Counted from the first letter of the stretch, positions 1 through 5,842 are shown. The stretch is DNA of 5,842 bases from CAJQQY01 sp964352225 (GCA_964352225.1 CAYGRM010000409.1:1-5842), one strand, 5' to 3'. The notes: a model not told the origin generated them from the letters alone. Numbers and translations are program-made.

Positions 1-241
1 ATGCATTCCATACTTGTTGGTAAAATTCTGAGGCACTATTGAAGTCTAATTTTAAATCAAACTCTTTCCTTTTCCCTTGAAAATATTCATCGAGTTGTTG
101 GGCGCAAGCTTTTGTATGCTCTGAAAATTCTTCAGAAGCTTCCGATAATTCAGTTTTCAGCTTGACTTGTTGGATGCCTAGTTCGCTACCGATAATTTCG
201 ACGATACCGAGTGGAGATTTATAATAAGCTTTTTCGAGCAT
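1..241 (-). CDS. ogt: Methylated-DNA--[protein]-cysteine S-methyltransferase (Ogt/MGMT type), N-terminal part
   Basis: This is a partial gene, running off the left edge after 80 codons. Reading leftwards from an ATG at 241, the product starts MLEKAYYKSPLGIVEI, the usual opening strand of the N-terminal RNase H-like domain of MGMT proteins ('spiG...i'). Around residues 49-60 comes QQLDEYFQGKRK, matching the family pattern Q-L-x-E-Y-F-x-G-x-R, followed by FDLKLDF and then FYQQVWNA at the edge, matching 'F-x-x-x-V-W-x-A'. The family removes methyl or alkyl groups from O6 of guanine (and O4 of thymine) in DNA by irreversible transfer to its own cysteine. The catalytic PCHR motif and the DNA-binding helix-turn-helix lie beyond the window, so activity cannot be confirmed. 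No Shine-Dalgarno sequence is seen before the ATG, which is normal for Bacteroidota. The neighbour at 410 is divergent. The family call is firm; the ogt symbol is by family only. Confidence 0.88.
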   Translation of the reverse strand, partial: MLEKAYYKSPLGIVEIIGSELGIQQVKLKTELSEASEEFSEHTKACAQQLDEYFQGKRKEFDLKLDFNSASEFYQQVWNA

Positions 242-312
242 GTTTTGTTTTTTTATAAAAATAGGAAAAATACTTTGGCATTTGACATTTTGAATTTTAA
301 AAATATTCACTC

Positions 313-353
313 GAAAAAAAAGAACTTCCAGAATTAAAAATTCTGGAAGTTCT
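313..353 (-). terminator. Perfect 15-bp hairpin with left-facing U-tract, between divergent genes
   Basis: The arm AGAACTTCCAGAATT (321-335) is followed by the 3-base loop AAA and its exact reverse complement (339-353). A run of eight A lies at 314-321, so a transcript moving leftwards would make the hairpin followed by a U-tract, the form of a rho-independent terminator. Read rightwards, the hairpin is followed by CAAGTGAGTG with no T-run. CACTC (308-312) and GAGTG (359-363) could form an extra outer stem. The position is odd: the only leftward gene nearby (ogt) begins downstream of it, at 241. It could end antisense transcription out of the 410 gene, act as a leader attenuator for ogt if the promoter lies to its right, or be left over from a lost gene. 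The structure is certain; the role is inferred. Confidence 0.7.
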
Positions 354-409
354 CAAGTGAGTGACAAAATCAAAATACTTGTATATTGTGATTCTTTTAA
401 AAAGATATT

Positions 410-1120
410 ATGAAACAACTATTCAGCTTTACCTTATTTTTCCTTTTTTCCATCAATACTTTTTGCCAAATGACAGGTCAAGAACTTTTGGAAAAAAGTA
501 TCAAATATCACGACCCAAAAGGAAAATGGGAAAAAGCTAAATTAACTTTTGACCTCAAGCAAGATACACCAAGTCGGCCTCAAAGATTGACTACTTTCAA
601 AATCAATAATAAAAAAGGTAGTTTTTGGCAACAAGATGTTTCAGATGGAAATACGGTAATTCGAAGTTTGGAAAAAGATACTTGTGAATTGAGTTTGAAT
701 GGGAAGAAAACTTTCACAAAGGAGGAAATTAAAAAGCATCGGTTGTCTTGTAAGTTTACTCGTTTTTGGAGAGACTATCAAACTTATCTTTATGGCTTAC
801 CGATGAAGTTAAAAGATTCAGGAACCAAAGTTCATCGCAAAGTGATCAAAACAACTTTTCAGGATAAAGAATGCTGGCAAGCCAAAGTAACTTATGAAGA
901 ACCTGTTGGTGAGGATACTTGGTATTTTTATTTTCATCCAAAAACTTATGCCTTGATTGGTTATCGTTTTTTTCATAATGAATCAACCAATGATGGGGAG
1001 TATATTGTTTTAGAAAATGAAATAGAAATTAATGGAATGCGTTTTCCTCGTGATCGAAAATGGTATTTTAATATTGATGATAAATTTTTAGGAACTGATT
1101 ATATTCTTTCAGGCAAGTAA
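410..1120 (+). CDS. Exported protein of unknown function, probably DUF6503 family
   Basis: This is a complete 236-residue protein. Residues 1-19 form a signal peptide: MK, then a hydrophobic run (LFSFTLFFLFSI), with likely cleavage at FC/Q before Q20. C19 lacks a proper lipobox (T-F-C rather than a small residue before C), so a lipoprotein is unlikely. The mature part begins with LLEKSIKYHDPKGKW (26-40), which I associate with the Bacteroidota family DUF6503. Other landmarks are WRDYQTYLYGLPMKLKD (120-136), YFYFHPKTYALIGYRF (172-187) and INGMRFPRDRKWYFN (207-221). The many alternating strands suggest a single beta-rich sheet, like the LolA/LppX half-barrel, but this is inference. No catalytic motif is recognised. 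It is divergent from ogt, with a 168-base gap holding a hairpin, and is followed by a 23-bp palindrome. The ATG at 410 is the natural start because the signal peptide begins there. Function is unknown; the likely site is the periplasm or outer membrane. Confidence 0.85.
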   Translation: MKQLFSFTLFFLFSINTFCQMTGQELLEKSIKYHDPKGKWEKAKLTFDLKQDTPSRPQRLTTFKINNKKGSFWQQDVSDGNTVIRSLEKDTCELSLNGKKTFTKEEIKKHRLSCKFTRFWRDYQTYLYGLPMKLKDSGTKVHRKVIKTTFQDKECWQAKVTYEEPVGEDTWYFYFHPKTYALIGYRFFHNESTNDGEYIVLENEIEINGMRFPRDRKWYFNIDDKFLGTDYILSGK

Positions 1121-1132
1121 AACTATTCTCCA

Positions 1133-1182
1133 AATCTTTACTTTTAACCTGACTCTCCCGAGTCAGGTTAAAAGTAAAGATT
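1133..1182. repeat. Perfect 23-bp inverted repeat (hairpin) after the 410 gene
   Basis: The left arm (1133-1155) and right arm (1160-1182) are exact reverse complements of 23 bases around the loop TCCC. The tip reads CCTGACTCTCCCGAGTCAGG (1148-1167). It begins 12 bases after the stop codon of the upstream gene, so it very likely folds in the 3' end of that mRNA and may terminate it or protect it from exonucleases. No U-tract follows on either strand, so it is not a textbook rho-independent terminator. Its core GACTCTCCCGAGTC (1151-1164) recurs with one change, in opposite orientation, in the hairpin at 1214-1233, which suggests a dispersed REP-like repeat rather than a simple terminator. Confidence 0.75.
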
Positions 1183-1213
1183 CATTCAGGAAGTAAATTT
1201 AAATATTTTGAAT

Positions 1214-1237
1214 CTGGACTCGGGAAAGTCCAGCTAC
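1214..1237 (-). repeat. REP-like palindrome with GTAG foot, just upstream of recX
   Basis: On the minus strand, GTAG (1237-1234) directly abuts the hairpin CTGGACTTTCCCGAGTCCAG (1233-1214), which has a 7-bp stem and a 6-base loop. A GTAG tetranucleotide at the 5' foot of a short palindrome is the architecture of classical REP sequences, which are mobilised by REP-associated tyrosine transposases (RAYTs). The core GACTTTCCCGAGTC differs at one of 14 positions from the core in the neighbouring palindrome at 1133-1182, which lies in the opposite orientation, so the two resemble an inverted REP pair (BIME). No transposase gene is present in the window. The hairpin ends 12 bases before the recX start codon and so lies in its mRNA leader or promoter region. 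Confidence 0.6.
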
Positions 1238-1245
1238 CGTAAAGC

Positions 1246-1719
1246 ATGCGAAGAAAAACTACCAAATACGTCAGCAAAGATGATGCATTGAAAAAATTGC
1301 AACGCTACTGTGTCTATCAAGAAAGGTGTCATCAAGAGGTTCGTCAGAAGCTTCTAGATTTGGGCATTTATGGTGATGACCTAGAAGATATTATTGCAGA
1401 TTTGATTACTGATAATTTTTTGAATGAGCTGCGATTTGCGCAAGTTTATGCAGGTGGAAAATTTCGCATAAAAAAATGGGGAAGGTATAGAATCAAGCGA
1501 GAATTGAAGCAAAAAAGAGTTTCAGAATATTGTATCAAAAAAGCGATGCTTGAAATTGATGAAGATGATTACATCGCAACGCTCCATGAAATTTTTGAAA
1601 AAAGATTGAAAATAATTAGTGAGCCAAACGAGTTTATGACAAATGGAAATTTAGCGAAGTACGCTATTTCGAGAGGATTTGAATCGGACATTGTTTGGAG
1701 AGAAGTTAAGAAACGTTGA
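1246..1719 (+). CDS. recX: RecX family regulatory protein
   Basis: This is a complete 157-residue protein of usual RecX length. RecX binds RecA and blocks or remodels RecA filaments on single-stranded DNA, tempering recombination and the SOS response in the cytoplasm. The family is all-helical, built of three-helix repeats. First repeat: DALKKLQRYCVYQERCHQEV (13-32), matching 'A...L...C...E.c..EV..kL'. Second repeat: the strongest signature, DNFLNELRFAQVYAGGKF (56-73) followed by RIKKWGRYRIKREL (74-87), the 'fl(n/d)e.rFa..y...k...kwG..ri...L' motif. Third repeat: NLAKYAISRGFESDIVWREV (135-154), matching the 'l...L..RGF....i..v' ending. There is no signal peptide. The ATG at 1246 gives a normal N-terminus; no Shine-Dalgarno sequence is seen. 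recA is not in the window. The leader carries the REP-like hairpin at 1214-1237, and the gene converges on the propeller gene 79 bases downstream. Confidence 0.93.
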   Translation: MRRKTTKYVSKDDALKKLQRYCVYQERCHQEVRQKLLDLGIYGDDLEDIIADLITDNFLNELRFAQVYAGGKFRIKKWGRYRIKRELKQKRVSEYCIKKAMLEIDEDDYIATLHEIFEKRLKIISEPNEFMTNGNLAKYAISRGFESDIVWREVKKR

Positions 1720-1721
1720 AA

Positions 1722-1794
1722 GTTCGCTTCACTTACCATTGGACGTTTTACGAACCGTCTAACGTAAAACGATAAGCGAAGCGAACGTCTAACG
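1722..1794. repeat. Compound palindrome with a 9-bp direct repeat, between convergent genes
   Basis: This nearly fills the 79-base gap between the recX stop and the stop of the propeller gene. The outer arms are GTTCGCTTC (1722-1730) and GAAGCGAAC (1778-1786), extended after one mismatch by CTTA (1732-1735) pairing with TAAG (1773-1776). The inner arms are CGTTTTACG (1744-1752) and CGTAAAACG (1763-1771) around a 10-base loop. CGTCTAACG occurs twice as a direct repeat, at 1756-1764 (loop) and 1786-1794 (right foot). The site is right for a two-way terminator serving both genes, but neither side has a T-run. The nested, partly repeated structure also fits a dispersed intergenic repeat or its decayed copy. 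The pairing is visible; the function is inferred. Confidence 0.6.
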
Positions 1795-1798
1795 AAAA

Positions 1799-4700
1799 TT
1801 AATCCTCCATATATTCTTCAAAGGATTTAATCTTAATTGGGCCTTTTTCTTCTGCTTGTAACAATCTATTTACGGTTTCCATTTCAGATTTAAAAGCAGC
1901 GAATTTTTGATGTACCTTTTTCATTTTTCCTTCCAATATTTCCAACTTATCCATTTGCCTTGAAGAAGGTTGGCCGGGGTATTGGCTGATTCCTAAAAAC
2001 AAAGTTGAAATTTCTTCTCTTAGCGCTTCCCCTTCATCTACATAAAAATCTCCTTCGAGAGCAACTAATGATGCTTTGTATTTTTCCACATCTTCCGCAA
2101 ATTTCTTGATTTGTTTCTTCAATTTCTTTTCTCCTGGCTGAGCAATCAAATCATTAGCTTGCGTGTGCATGTCTTGCATCGCATAATACATATGACCTAG
2201 TTCATTAGTCAAATTGTATAATCGCATAGCAGCTTCATGTTGTGCTTCTCGTTCAGCAATTGAATAGTTGGCATCAGGATCATAAGCTAACTTCACCTTC
2301 GTTTCAAAAACCTCTTTTCCTTTGGTAATTTTTACGGTATAATCTCCTGCAGGTAATGCAGGTGGAAAAATAGATCCAAACAATGCCATCCGATTATTGG
2401 TCGGAGCTGCTTTCGGACTTTTAAGTCGAACAGGAAGAGGGACTAAATTTATTCCAGCACTTTTTCCCGCAGGTAAATCTTTAATCAATTTTCCATCTTT
2501 ATCAAAAACCTCTAAAGTCATTTTTCCAAACGTATGTCGCTTGTTCATGTAGTAGGTGATATAAGCAACGTTCCTAGGGTTAGCTCCAATGAAATTTCCA
2601 GCTCCACCAAATGGAGCTCCTCCTCTTGCTAATTTTAATAAGGTAGGTTTCGTTTCGAAAAAGTGTAATTTTGATTTTACAACTTCCTCCGTAATTTGTC
2701 GAAGAGGAGTGATATCATCAATGATAAAAATTCCACGACCATGCGTTCCCAAGATTAAAGCATCTTCTCTAGGATGAATTACAATTGCACGTACTCCATT
2801 TTTCGGCATTTGATTATCAAAACTTTTCCAACTAACGCCACCATCAACTGAAATATAAAGCCCTCTCTCGGTTCCTAAAAACAATAAATTTTTGGATTGC
2901 AAATCTTCTCGAATTACATGTGCGTAACTTTCGATAGTCTCCGTTGCTAAAGATTTCCAAGTTCGACCAAGGTCAGTTGTTTTGAAAATGTACTTTCCGA
3001 AGTCACCACTTTTGTGTCCATCAATAGTTACGTAGGCAGTATTTTTGTCGAAGTGACTTGGTTCAACAGATGTTACCCAAAGTCCTTTTGGTAAATCAGG
3101 AATGTTCTTCGAAACTTCTTCCCATTTCGTTCCTCCATTAGAGGTCACTTGAACTAACCCATCATCAGTTCCTACCCAAATTATTTTTTCATCCAAAGGA
3201 GATTCTCCGATCGCATAAATCGTCGTGTTATTTTCAGCAGTTGAATTATCAATTGAGAGGCCTCCTGATTTTTTTTGTCGTTGTCGTTGAGGATCATTAG
3301 TAGTTAAGTCTGGAGAAATTTTCGCCCAGTCATCTCCTCGGTTTTCTGTTTTAAATAAAAATTGTGCGCCAAAGTATAACCGCTCTGGATTATTGGGACT
3401 GATGTGCATCGGTGCATTCCAATTGAATCGATAATCTGGATCACCATCATTTGGAAGTGGTTTGATATCTTTGCTTTGCCCATCAGACATATCGTATCTC
3501 ACTATATTTCCACCTTGCGATTCTGAGTAAACTATATTTTTATCCGTAGGATGTCGGAAGGAATAAAATCCATCTCCTCCATTGGTGAATGACCAATCTT
3601 TATTTTCAATTCCTCCTCCTGATTCTGATGGTCCAACCCAAGAACCATTATCTTGTAAGCCTCCATAAATATTATATGGTTTCTCGTTATCCACACTAAT
3701 ATGATAAAATTGCGACAATGGTAAATCCATAAACATCTCGAAAGAGTATGCTTCATCTAGCGAACGATAACCTCCACCATCAGTTCCGATAACTACATGT
3801 TTGGTATTATTTGGATTAATCCAAACATCGTGAATGTCAGAATGAATATTTCCAGGATCAGCAGTTCTCCAAGTGTCGCCACCTGTTTTACTGATTGTCA
3901 AATTGAGTCCACATTTATAAATGGTATTCTCATCAGTTGGGTCAATGACCAATCTTGAAAAATAAAATGGACGAACGGTTACATTAAAATCTTTTGAAAC
4001 ATGCTTCCACGTGGCTCCTGCATCTTCTGATTTATACAATCCTTTTTCTTCTTTTTTCTCACATTCAACCGTTGCGTAAACGATATTGGAATTTGATGGA
4101 GCAACTTCAACAGCCATTCTCCCCAGCATGCCTTTAGGCAAACCATTCTGAATTTTATCCCAAGTTTTTCCTCCATCAATGGATTTATACAATCCACTTC
4201 CCTTTCCACCTGAGGTAAAAAAATCAGGCGTTCGACGATGATCCCACATTGCAGCATAGATCACATCTGGATTATTTTTATCCAAAGAGATATCTGCACA
4301 ACCAGTATTTTCATCTACGAATAAAATTTTCTCCCAAGTCTTTCCGCTATCGGTTGTTTTGTAAACACCTCGCTCTGCATTGGCATTCCAAAGATGACCT
4401 TGAGCAGCTACATAAATAATATTTGAGTTAGTTGGATGAATTTGAATTTTCGAAATTCGCTCTGAATTTTTTAATCCCATATTTTTCCAAGTACTTCCTC
4501 CATTCGTTGATTTATAAATTCCATCTCCGTAAGAAATACTATTTCGAGTCCAAGGCTCGCCCGTTCCTACCCAAACTGTATCTGGAAAATTTTGATCTAT
4601 AGCAATCGCCCCAATCGACTGTGTGTGTTCATCAAATATTGGACGAAAAGTTGTTCCTGCACTATTTGATTTCCAAACTCCACCATTGGCGGCTCCGATA

Positions 4701-4888
4701 TATAATACTTGTGGATCACTTTCTACTGCATCCAAAGAAGTAATTCTTCCACTCATCACCGCTGGGCCAATACTTCGAGCAGTTAACCCCCCAAACGAAA
4801 TATTAATAGCATCATCTTGAGAAAAACTAGAATTTGGAATTAGAAAAAAGAGAAAAGTTGTAAAAAGAGTGTAAATAATTGGTTTCAT
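1799..4888 (-). CDS. Secreted BNR/Asp-box beta-propeller protein (VPS10/sortilin-like, often labelled 'glycosyl hydrolase')
   Basis: The protein has 1029 residues from the ATG at 4888. The frame is open upstream to a TTG at 4936, but the 16 extra residues (NFFPKKYSTNQKSK...) would sit before a perfect signal peptide, MKPIIYTLFTTFLFFLIPNS followed by SFSQ, so 4888 is chosen. Asp boxes (S/T-x-D/N-x-G-x-T-W) mark propeller blades at about residues 127 (STNGGSTW), 178 (TTDSGKTW), 236 (SIDGGKTW), 287 (SEDAGATW), 333 (SKTGGDTW), 514 (degenerate), 582, 637 (TTDLGRTW) and 680 (SVDGGVSW), with a weak one at 74. A box-poor stretch (about 341-513) contains YGGLQDNGSW (408-417). LGTHGRGIFIIDD (713-725) closes the last blade. 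Residues about 774-869 look Ig-like (LPAGDYTVKI near 845-854), and about 874-1014 are charged helices. Similar proteins are common in Bacteroidota and often labelled glycosidases, but no catalytic residues can be assigned here. No type IX secretion C-terminal domain is seen at the IKIKSFEEYMED end. It likely acts in the periplasm or at the surface. Confidence 0.9.
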   Translation of the reverse strand: MKPIIYTLFTTFLFFLIPNSSFSQDDAINISFGGLTARSIGPAVMSGRITSLDAVESDPQVLYIGAANGGVWKSNSAGTTFRPIFDEHTQSIGAIAIDQNFPDTVWVGTGEPWTRNSISYGDGIYKSTNGGSTWKNMGLKNSERISKIQIHPTNSNIIYVAAQGHLWNANAERGVYKTTDSGKTWEKILFVDENTGCADISLDKNNPDVIYAAMWDHRRTPDFFTSGGKGSGLYKSIDGGKTWDKIQNGLPKGMLGRMAVEVAPSNSNIVYATVECEKKEEKGLYKSEDAGATWKHVSKDFNVTVRPFYFSRLVIDPTDENTIYKCGLNLTISKTGGDTWRTADPGNIHSDIHDVWINPNNTKHVVIGTDGGGYRSLDEAYSFEMFMDLPLSQFYHISVDNEKPYNIYGGLQDNGSWVGPSESGGGIENKDWSFTNGGDGFYSFRHPTDKNIVYSESQGGNIVRYDMSDGQSKDIKPLPNDGDPDYRFNWNAPMHISPNNPERLYFGAQFLFKTENRGDDWAKISPDLTTNDPQRQRQKKSGGLSIDNSTAENNTTIYAIGESPLDEKIIWVGTDDGLVQVTSNGGTKWEEVSKNIPDLPKGLWVTSVEPSHFDKNTAYVTIDGHKSGDFGKYIFKTTDLGRTWKSLATETIESYAHVIREDLQSKNLLFLGTERGLYISVDGGVSWKSFDNQMPKNGVRAIVIHPREDALILGTHGRGIFIIDDITPLRQITEEVVKSKLHFFETKPTLLKLARGGAPFGGAGNFIGANPRNVAYITYYMNKRHTFGKMTLEVFDKDGKLIKDLPAGKSAGINLVPLPVRLKSPKAAPTNNRMALFGSIFPPALPAGDYTVKITKGKEVFETKVKLAYDPDANYSIAEREAQHEAAMRLYNLTNELGHMYYAMQDMHTQANDLIAQPGEKKLKKQIKKFAEDVEKYKASLVALEGDFYVDEGEALREEISTLFLGISQYPGQPSSRQMDKLEILEGKMKKVHQKFAAFKSEMETVNRLLQAEEKGPIKIKSFEEYMED

Positions 4889-4948
4889 TATTTTTGATTT
4901 TTGATTCGTTGAGTATTTTTTTGGGAAAAAATTCAATCTCGTTTTGCT

Positions 4949-4985
4949 AAAAAAAAACCTGTTGGAAACTCAGTTTCGAACAGGT
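4949..4985 (-). terminator. Rho-independent terminator after the LolA-like gene
   Basis: ACCTGTTGGAAACT (4957-4970) pairs with AGTTTCGAACAGGT (4972-4985), 13 of 14 positions with a single G/G mismatch, leaving a small apical loop around ACTCAGT. For leftward transcription the hairpin is followed by a run of nine U (A-run at 4949-4957). It starts 21 bases after the stop of the 5007-5771 gene, ideal for ending that transcript. On the other strand TCTTTTTATATTTT follows, so the element could work both ways, although no rightward gene needs it. It lies about 60 bases before the propeller gene's ATG, so that gene probably has its own promoter between 4889 and 4950 or depends on read-through; no good Bacteroidota promoter match (TTG and TAnnTTTG) was found there. 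Confidence 0.88.
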
Positions 4986-5006
4986 CTTTTTATATTTTAT
5001 TATCTT

Positions 5007-5771
5007 TTAGTTTTTGTCTTCTTCGTCTTTTTCTTCTTCTCCTGGAAAAGCAAATACATCTTCCTCAATATCTTCATCGTTAAATATGATTTCTTCCGCA
5101 GTCATTGAGAAAACAGTATTACCACCCATTTTTTGCTCAGTCGTAAATGCCATCATCAATCCATCTACTTCTTGGTAATCACTCATAAATGTTTCTACGG
5201 CTTGTCCTTTCATTGGCCCTGAATCCATCAAAGAACGAACCATAATTGGAACAAAGTTTTCAGTTTCAAAAAAGTAAAAAACTACATCTCCGTCTTTTTT
5301 AGTCATTTTGACTTTGTAGGTCTCCGTTCCATCCACTTCCTCTGTTCCTGTTAATTCAACTTTATGTCCTTTCTCTTCGTAATCAATAAATTCATCTTGG
5401 AACTTTTGTTTACTCATTTGCTTTGTTTGTTCCTCATCTGATTTAGTTGGCTCGCTTCCTCCCATAAAAGGATTTAACATCCAAGCTGTTGTTCCATCAT
5501 AAGCCTGAATGAATTTTTTTCCTTGAAAATCCATTTCCATTTTAAAATATGCAGGAGTCATCGTTTGAATAGTAATTGGCATCGTCATACCTTGAGCAGA
5601 AGTTTTTCCCTTGATGGTTATGGAATTAATTTTTCTCCATTCATCTTCTCCACCAATGTTTTCAAAGTAATTTTTTAAAATATCATCAAGCGAAACATCC
5701 TGAGCTTGAGTTGCAGTTACTGTTAAAAATGAAAGCATTAAAATGCTAAAAATTTGCGTAAGCTTTTTCAT
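5007..5771 (-). CDS. LolA-like exported protein (outer membrane lipoprotein-sorting family)
   Basis: This is a complete 254-residue protein. Residues 1-23 are a signal peptide (KK, then IFSILMLSFLTVTA, then TQA/Q), with no lipobox cysteine, so it is probably soluble in the periplasm. The mature start ILKNYFENIGGEDEWRKINS (31-50) with ITIKGK after it is the typical opening of Bacteroidota LolA-like proteins ('...y.eaiGG...w..i.s....G'). Beta-strand landmarks follow: FIQAYDGTTAWMLNPFMG (87-104), GTEEVDGTETYKVKMTKKDG (142-161) and SDYQEVDGLMMAF (197-209). The family folds as an unclosed beta barrel covered by helices that holds lipid or lipoprotein acyl chains. True LolA carries lipoproteins to the outer membrane, but most Bacteroidota paralogues have unproven roles, so no lolA symbol is given. 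The tail is very acidic (FPGEEEKDEEDKN). It lies upstream of the propeller gene, same strand, with a 118-base gap and a terminator between. Confidence 0.85.
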   Translation of the reverse strand: MKKLTQIFSILMLSFLTVTATQAQDVSLDDILKNYFENIGGEDEWRKINSITIKGKTSAQGMTMPITIQTMTPAYFKMEMDFQGKKFIQAYDGTTAWMLNPFMGGSEPTKSDEEQTKQMSKQKFQDEFIDYEEKGHKVELTGTEEVDGTETYKVKMTKKDGDVVFYFFETENFVPIMVRSLMDSGPMKGQAVETFMSDYQEVDGLMMAFTTEQKMGGNTVFSMTAEEIIFNDEDIEEDVFAFPGEEEKDEEDKN

Positions 5772-5842
5772 ATTAATTTTTGAATTTAGTTGATGTAATT
5801 AAATTTAAATAAGATTTTCTATTAATTTATAAAATCTCATAC
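5772..5842 (-). other. A/T-rich upstream region of the LolA-like gene, with a small inverted repeat
   Basis: These 71 bases before the ATG are almost entirely A and T and should hold the promoter or leader. AGATTTT (5812-5818) and AAAATCT (5831-5837) form a 7-bp inverted repeat with a 12-base spacer, possibly an operator but easily chance at this composition. TAAATTCA on the minus strand, about 15-20 bases before the start, matches TAnnTTTG only partly, so no promoter is claimed. No gene is visible. Confidence 0.25.

Noticed and set aside
242..409. Bacteroidota-type promoters (TTG and TAnnTTTG) for ogt and the 410 gene
   Set aside because: Several near matches such as TATTTTTA occur, but in such A/T-rich DNA they are expected by chance, and none has a properly spaced TTG.
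401..471. Lipoprotein signal in the 410 gene (C19)
   Set aside because: The residues before C19 are N-T-F, which do not fit a lipobox (small residue at -1); an ordinary signal peptidase I site before Q20 is more likely.
2589..2777. Open plus-strand frame of 62 codons inside the propeller gene
   Set aside because: It is opposite a strongly coding frame with Asp-box motifs, has no recognisable domain, and is a by-product of the biased codon use of the real gene.
3532..3756. Minus-strand alternative frame of 74 codons within the propeller gene
   Set aside because: It is the same strand in a shifted frame; the main frame stays intact through this stretch, so this is neither a frameshift nor an overlapping gene.
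3979..4257. Minus-strand alternative frame of 92 codons within the propeller gene
   Set aside because: The main frame carries the Asp boxes SIDGGKTW and SEDAGATW here without interruption; the shifted translation has no recognisable features.
4623..4820. Open plus-strand frame of 65 codons opposite the start of the propeller gene
   Set aside because: It is antisense to the conserved first blade of the propeller and shows no signal peptide, motif or promoter of its own.
4889..4936. TTG start at 4936 adding 16 residues to the propeller protein
   Set aside because: It would bury the signal peptide behind a charged extension, uses a rare start codon, and begins only 12 bases after the terminator's U-tract; the ATG at 4888 is far better.

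Overview
The window looks like an ordinary stretch of chromosome from an AT-rich member of the Bacteroidota (Flavobacteriia- or Saprospiria-like). The evidence is low GC with A/T-rich intergenic DNA, no clear Shine-Dalgarno sequences before the starts, signal peptides ending in the Bacteroidota-style ...FSQ, ...FCQ and ...AQ, and gene families typical of that phylum: a long BNR/Asp-box propeller protein, a LolA-like periplasmic protein and a probable DUF6503 protein. No plasmid, phage, transposase, CRISPR or RNA gene is visible.

Layout from left to right. Bases 1-241 (minus) hold the N-terminal part of a methylated-DNA-protein cysteine methyltransferase (Ogt/MGMT type), cut by the window edge. 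Bases 242-409 separate it from a divergent gene and contain a perfect 15-bp hairpin whose U-tract faces left. Bases 410-1120 (plus) encode an exported 236-residue protein, probably DUF6503. Bases 1121-1245 carry two hairpins that share a core in opposite orientation, one with a GTAG foot, so they resemble a pair of REP palindromes. Bases 1246-1719 (plus) encode RecX. Bases 1720-1798, between convergent genes, form a compound palindrome with a 9-bp direct repeat. Bases 1799-4888 (minus) encode a 1029-residue secreted Asp-box propeller protein. Bases 4949-4985 are a rho-independent terminator. Bases 5007-5771 (minus) encode a LolA-like exported protein, and 5772-5842 is its A/T-rich upstream region.

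The genes do not form one pathway. Ogt (repair of O6-alkylguanine) and RecX (RecA modulation) both concern DNA damage but are separated and transcribed in opposite directions. The three exported proteins act in the periplasm, outer membrane or outside the cell; the LolA-like and propeller genes point the same way but have a strong terminator between them, so they are probably largely separate transcription units. No convincing new multi-gene system is visible. The points most worth following up are the intergenic palindromes, especially the REP-like pair just upstream of recX and the left-facing terminator-like hairpin between two divergent genes.
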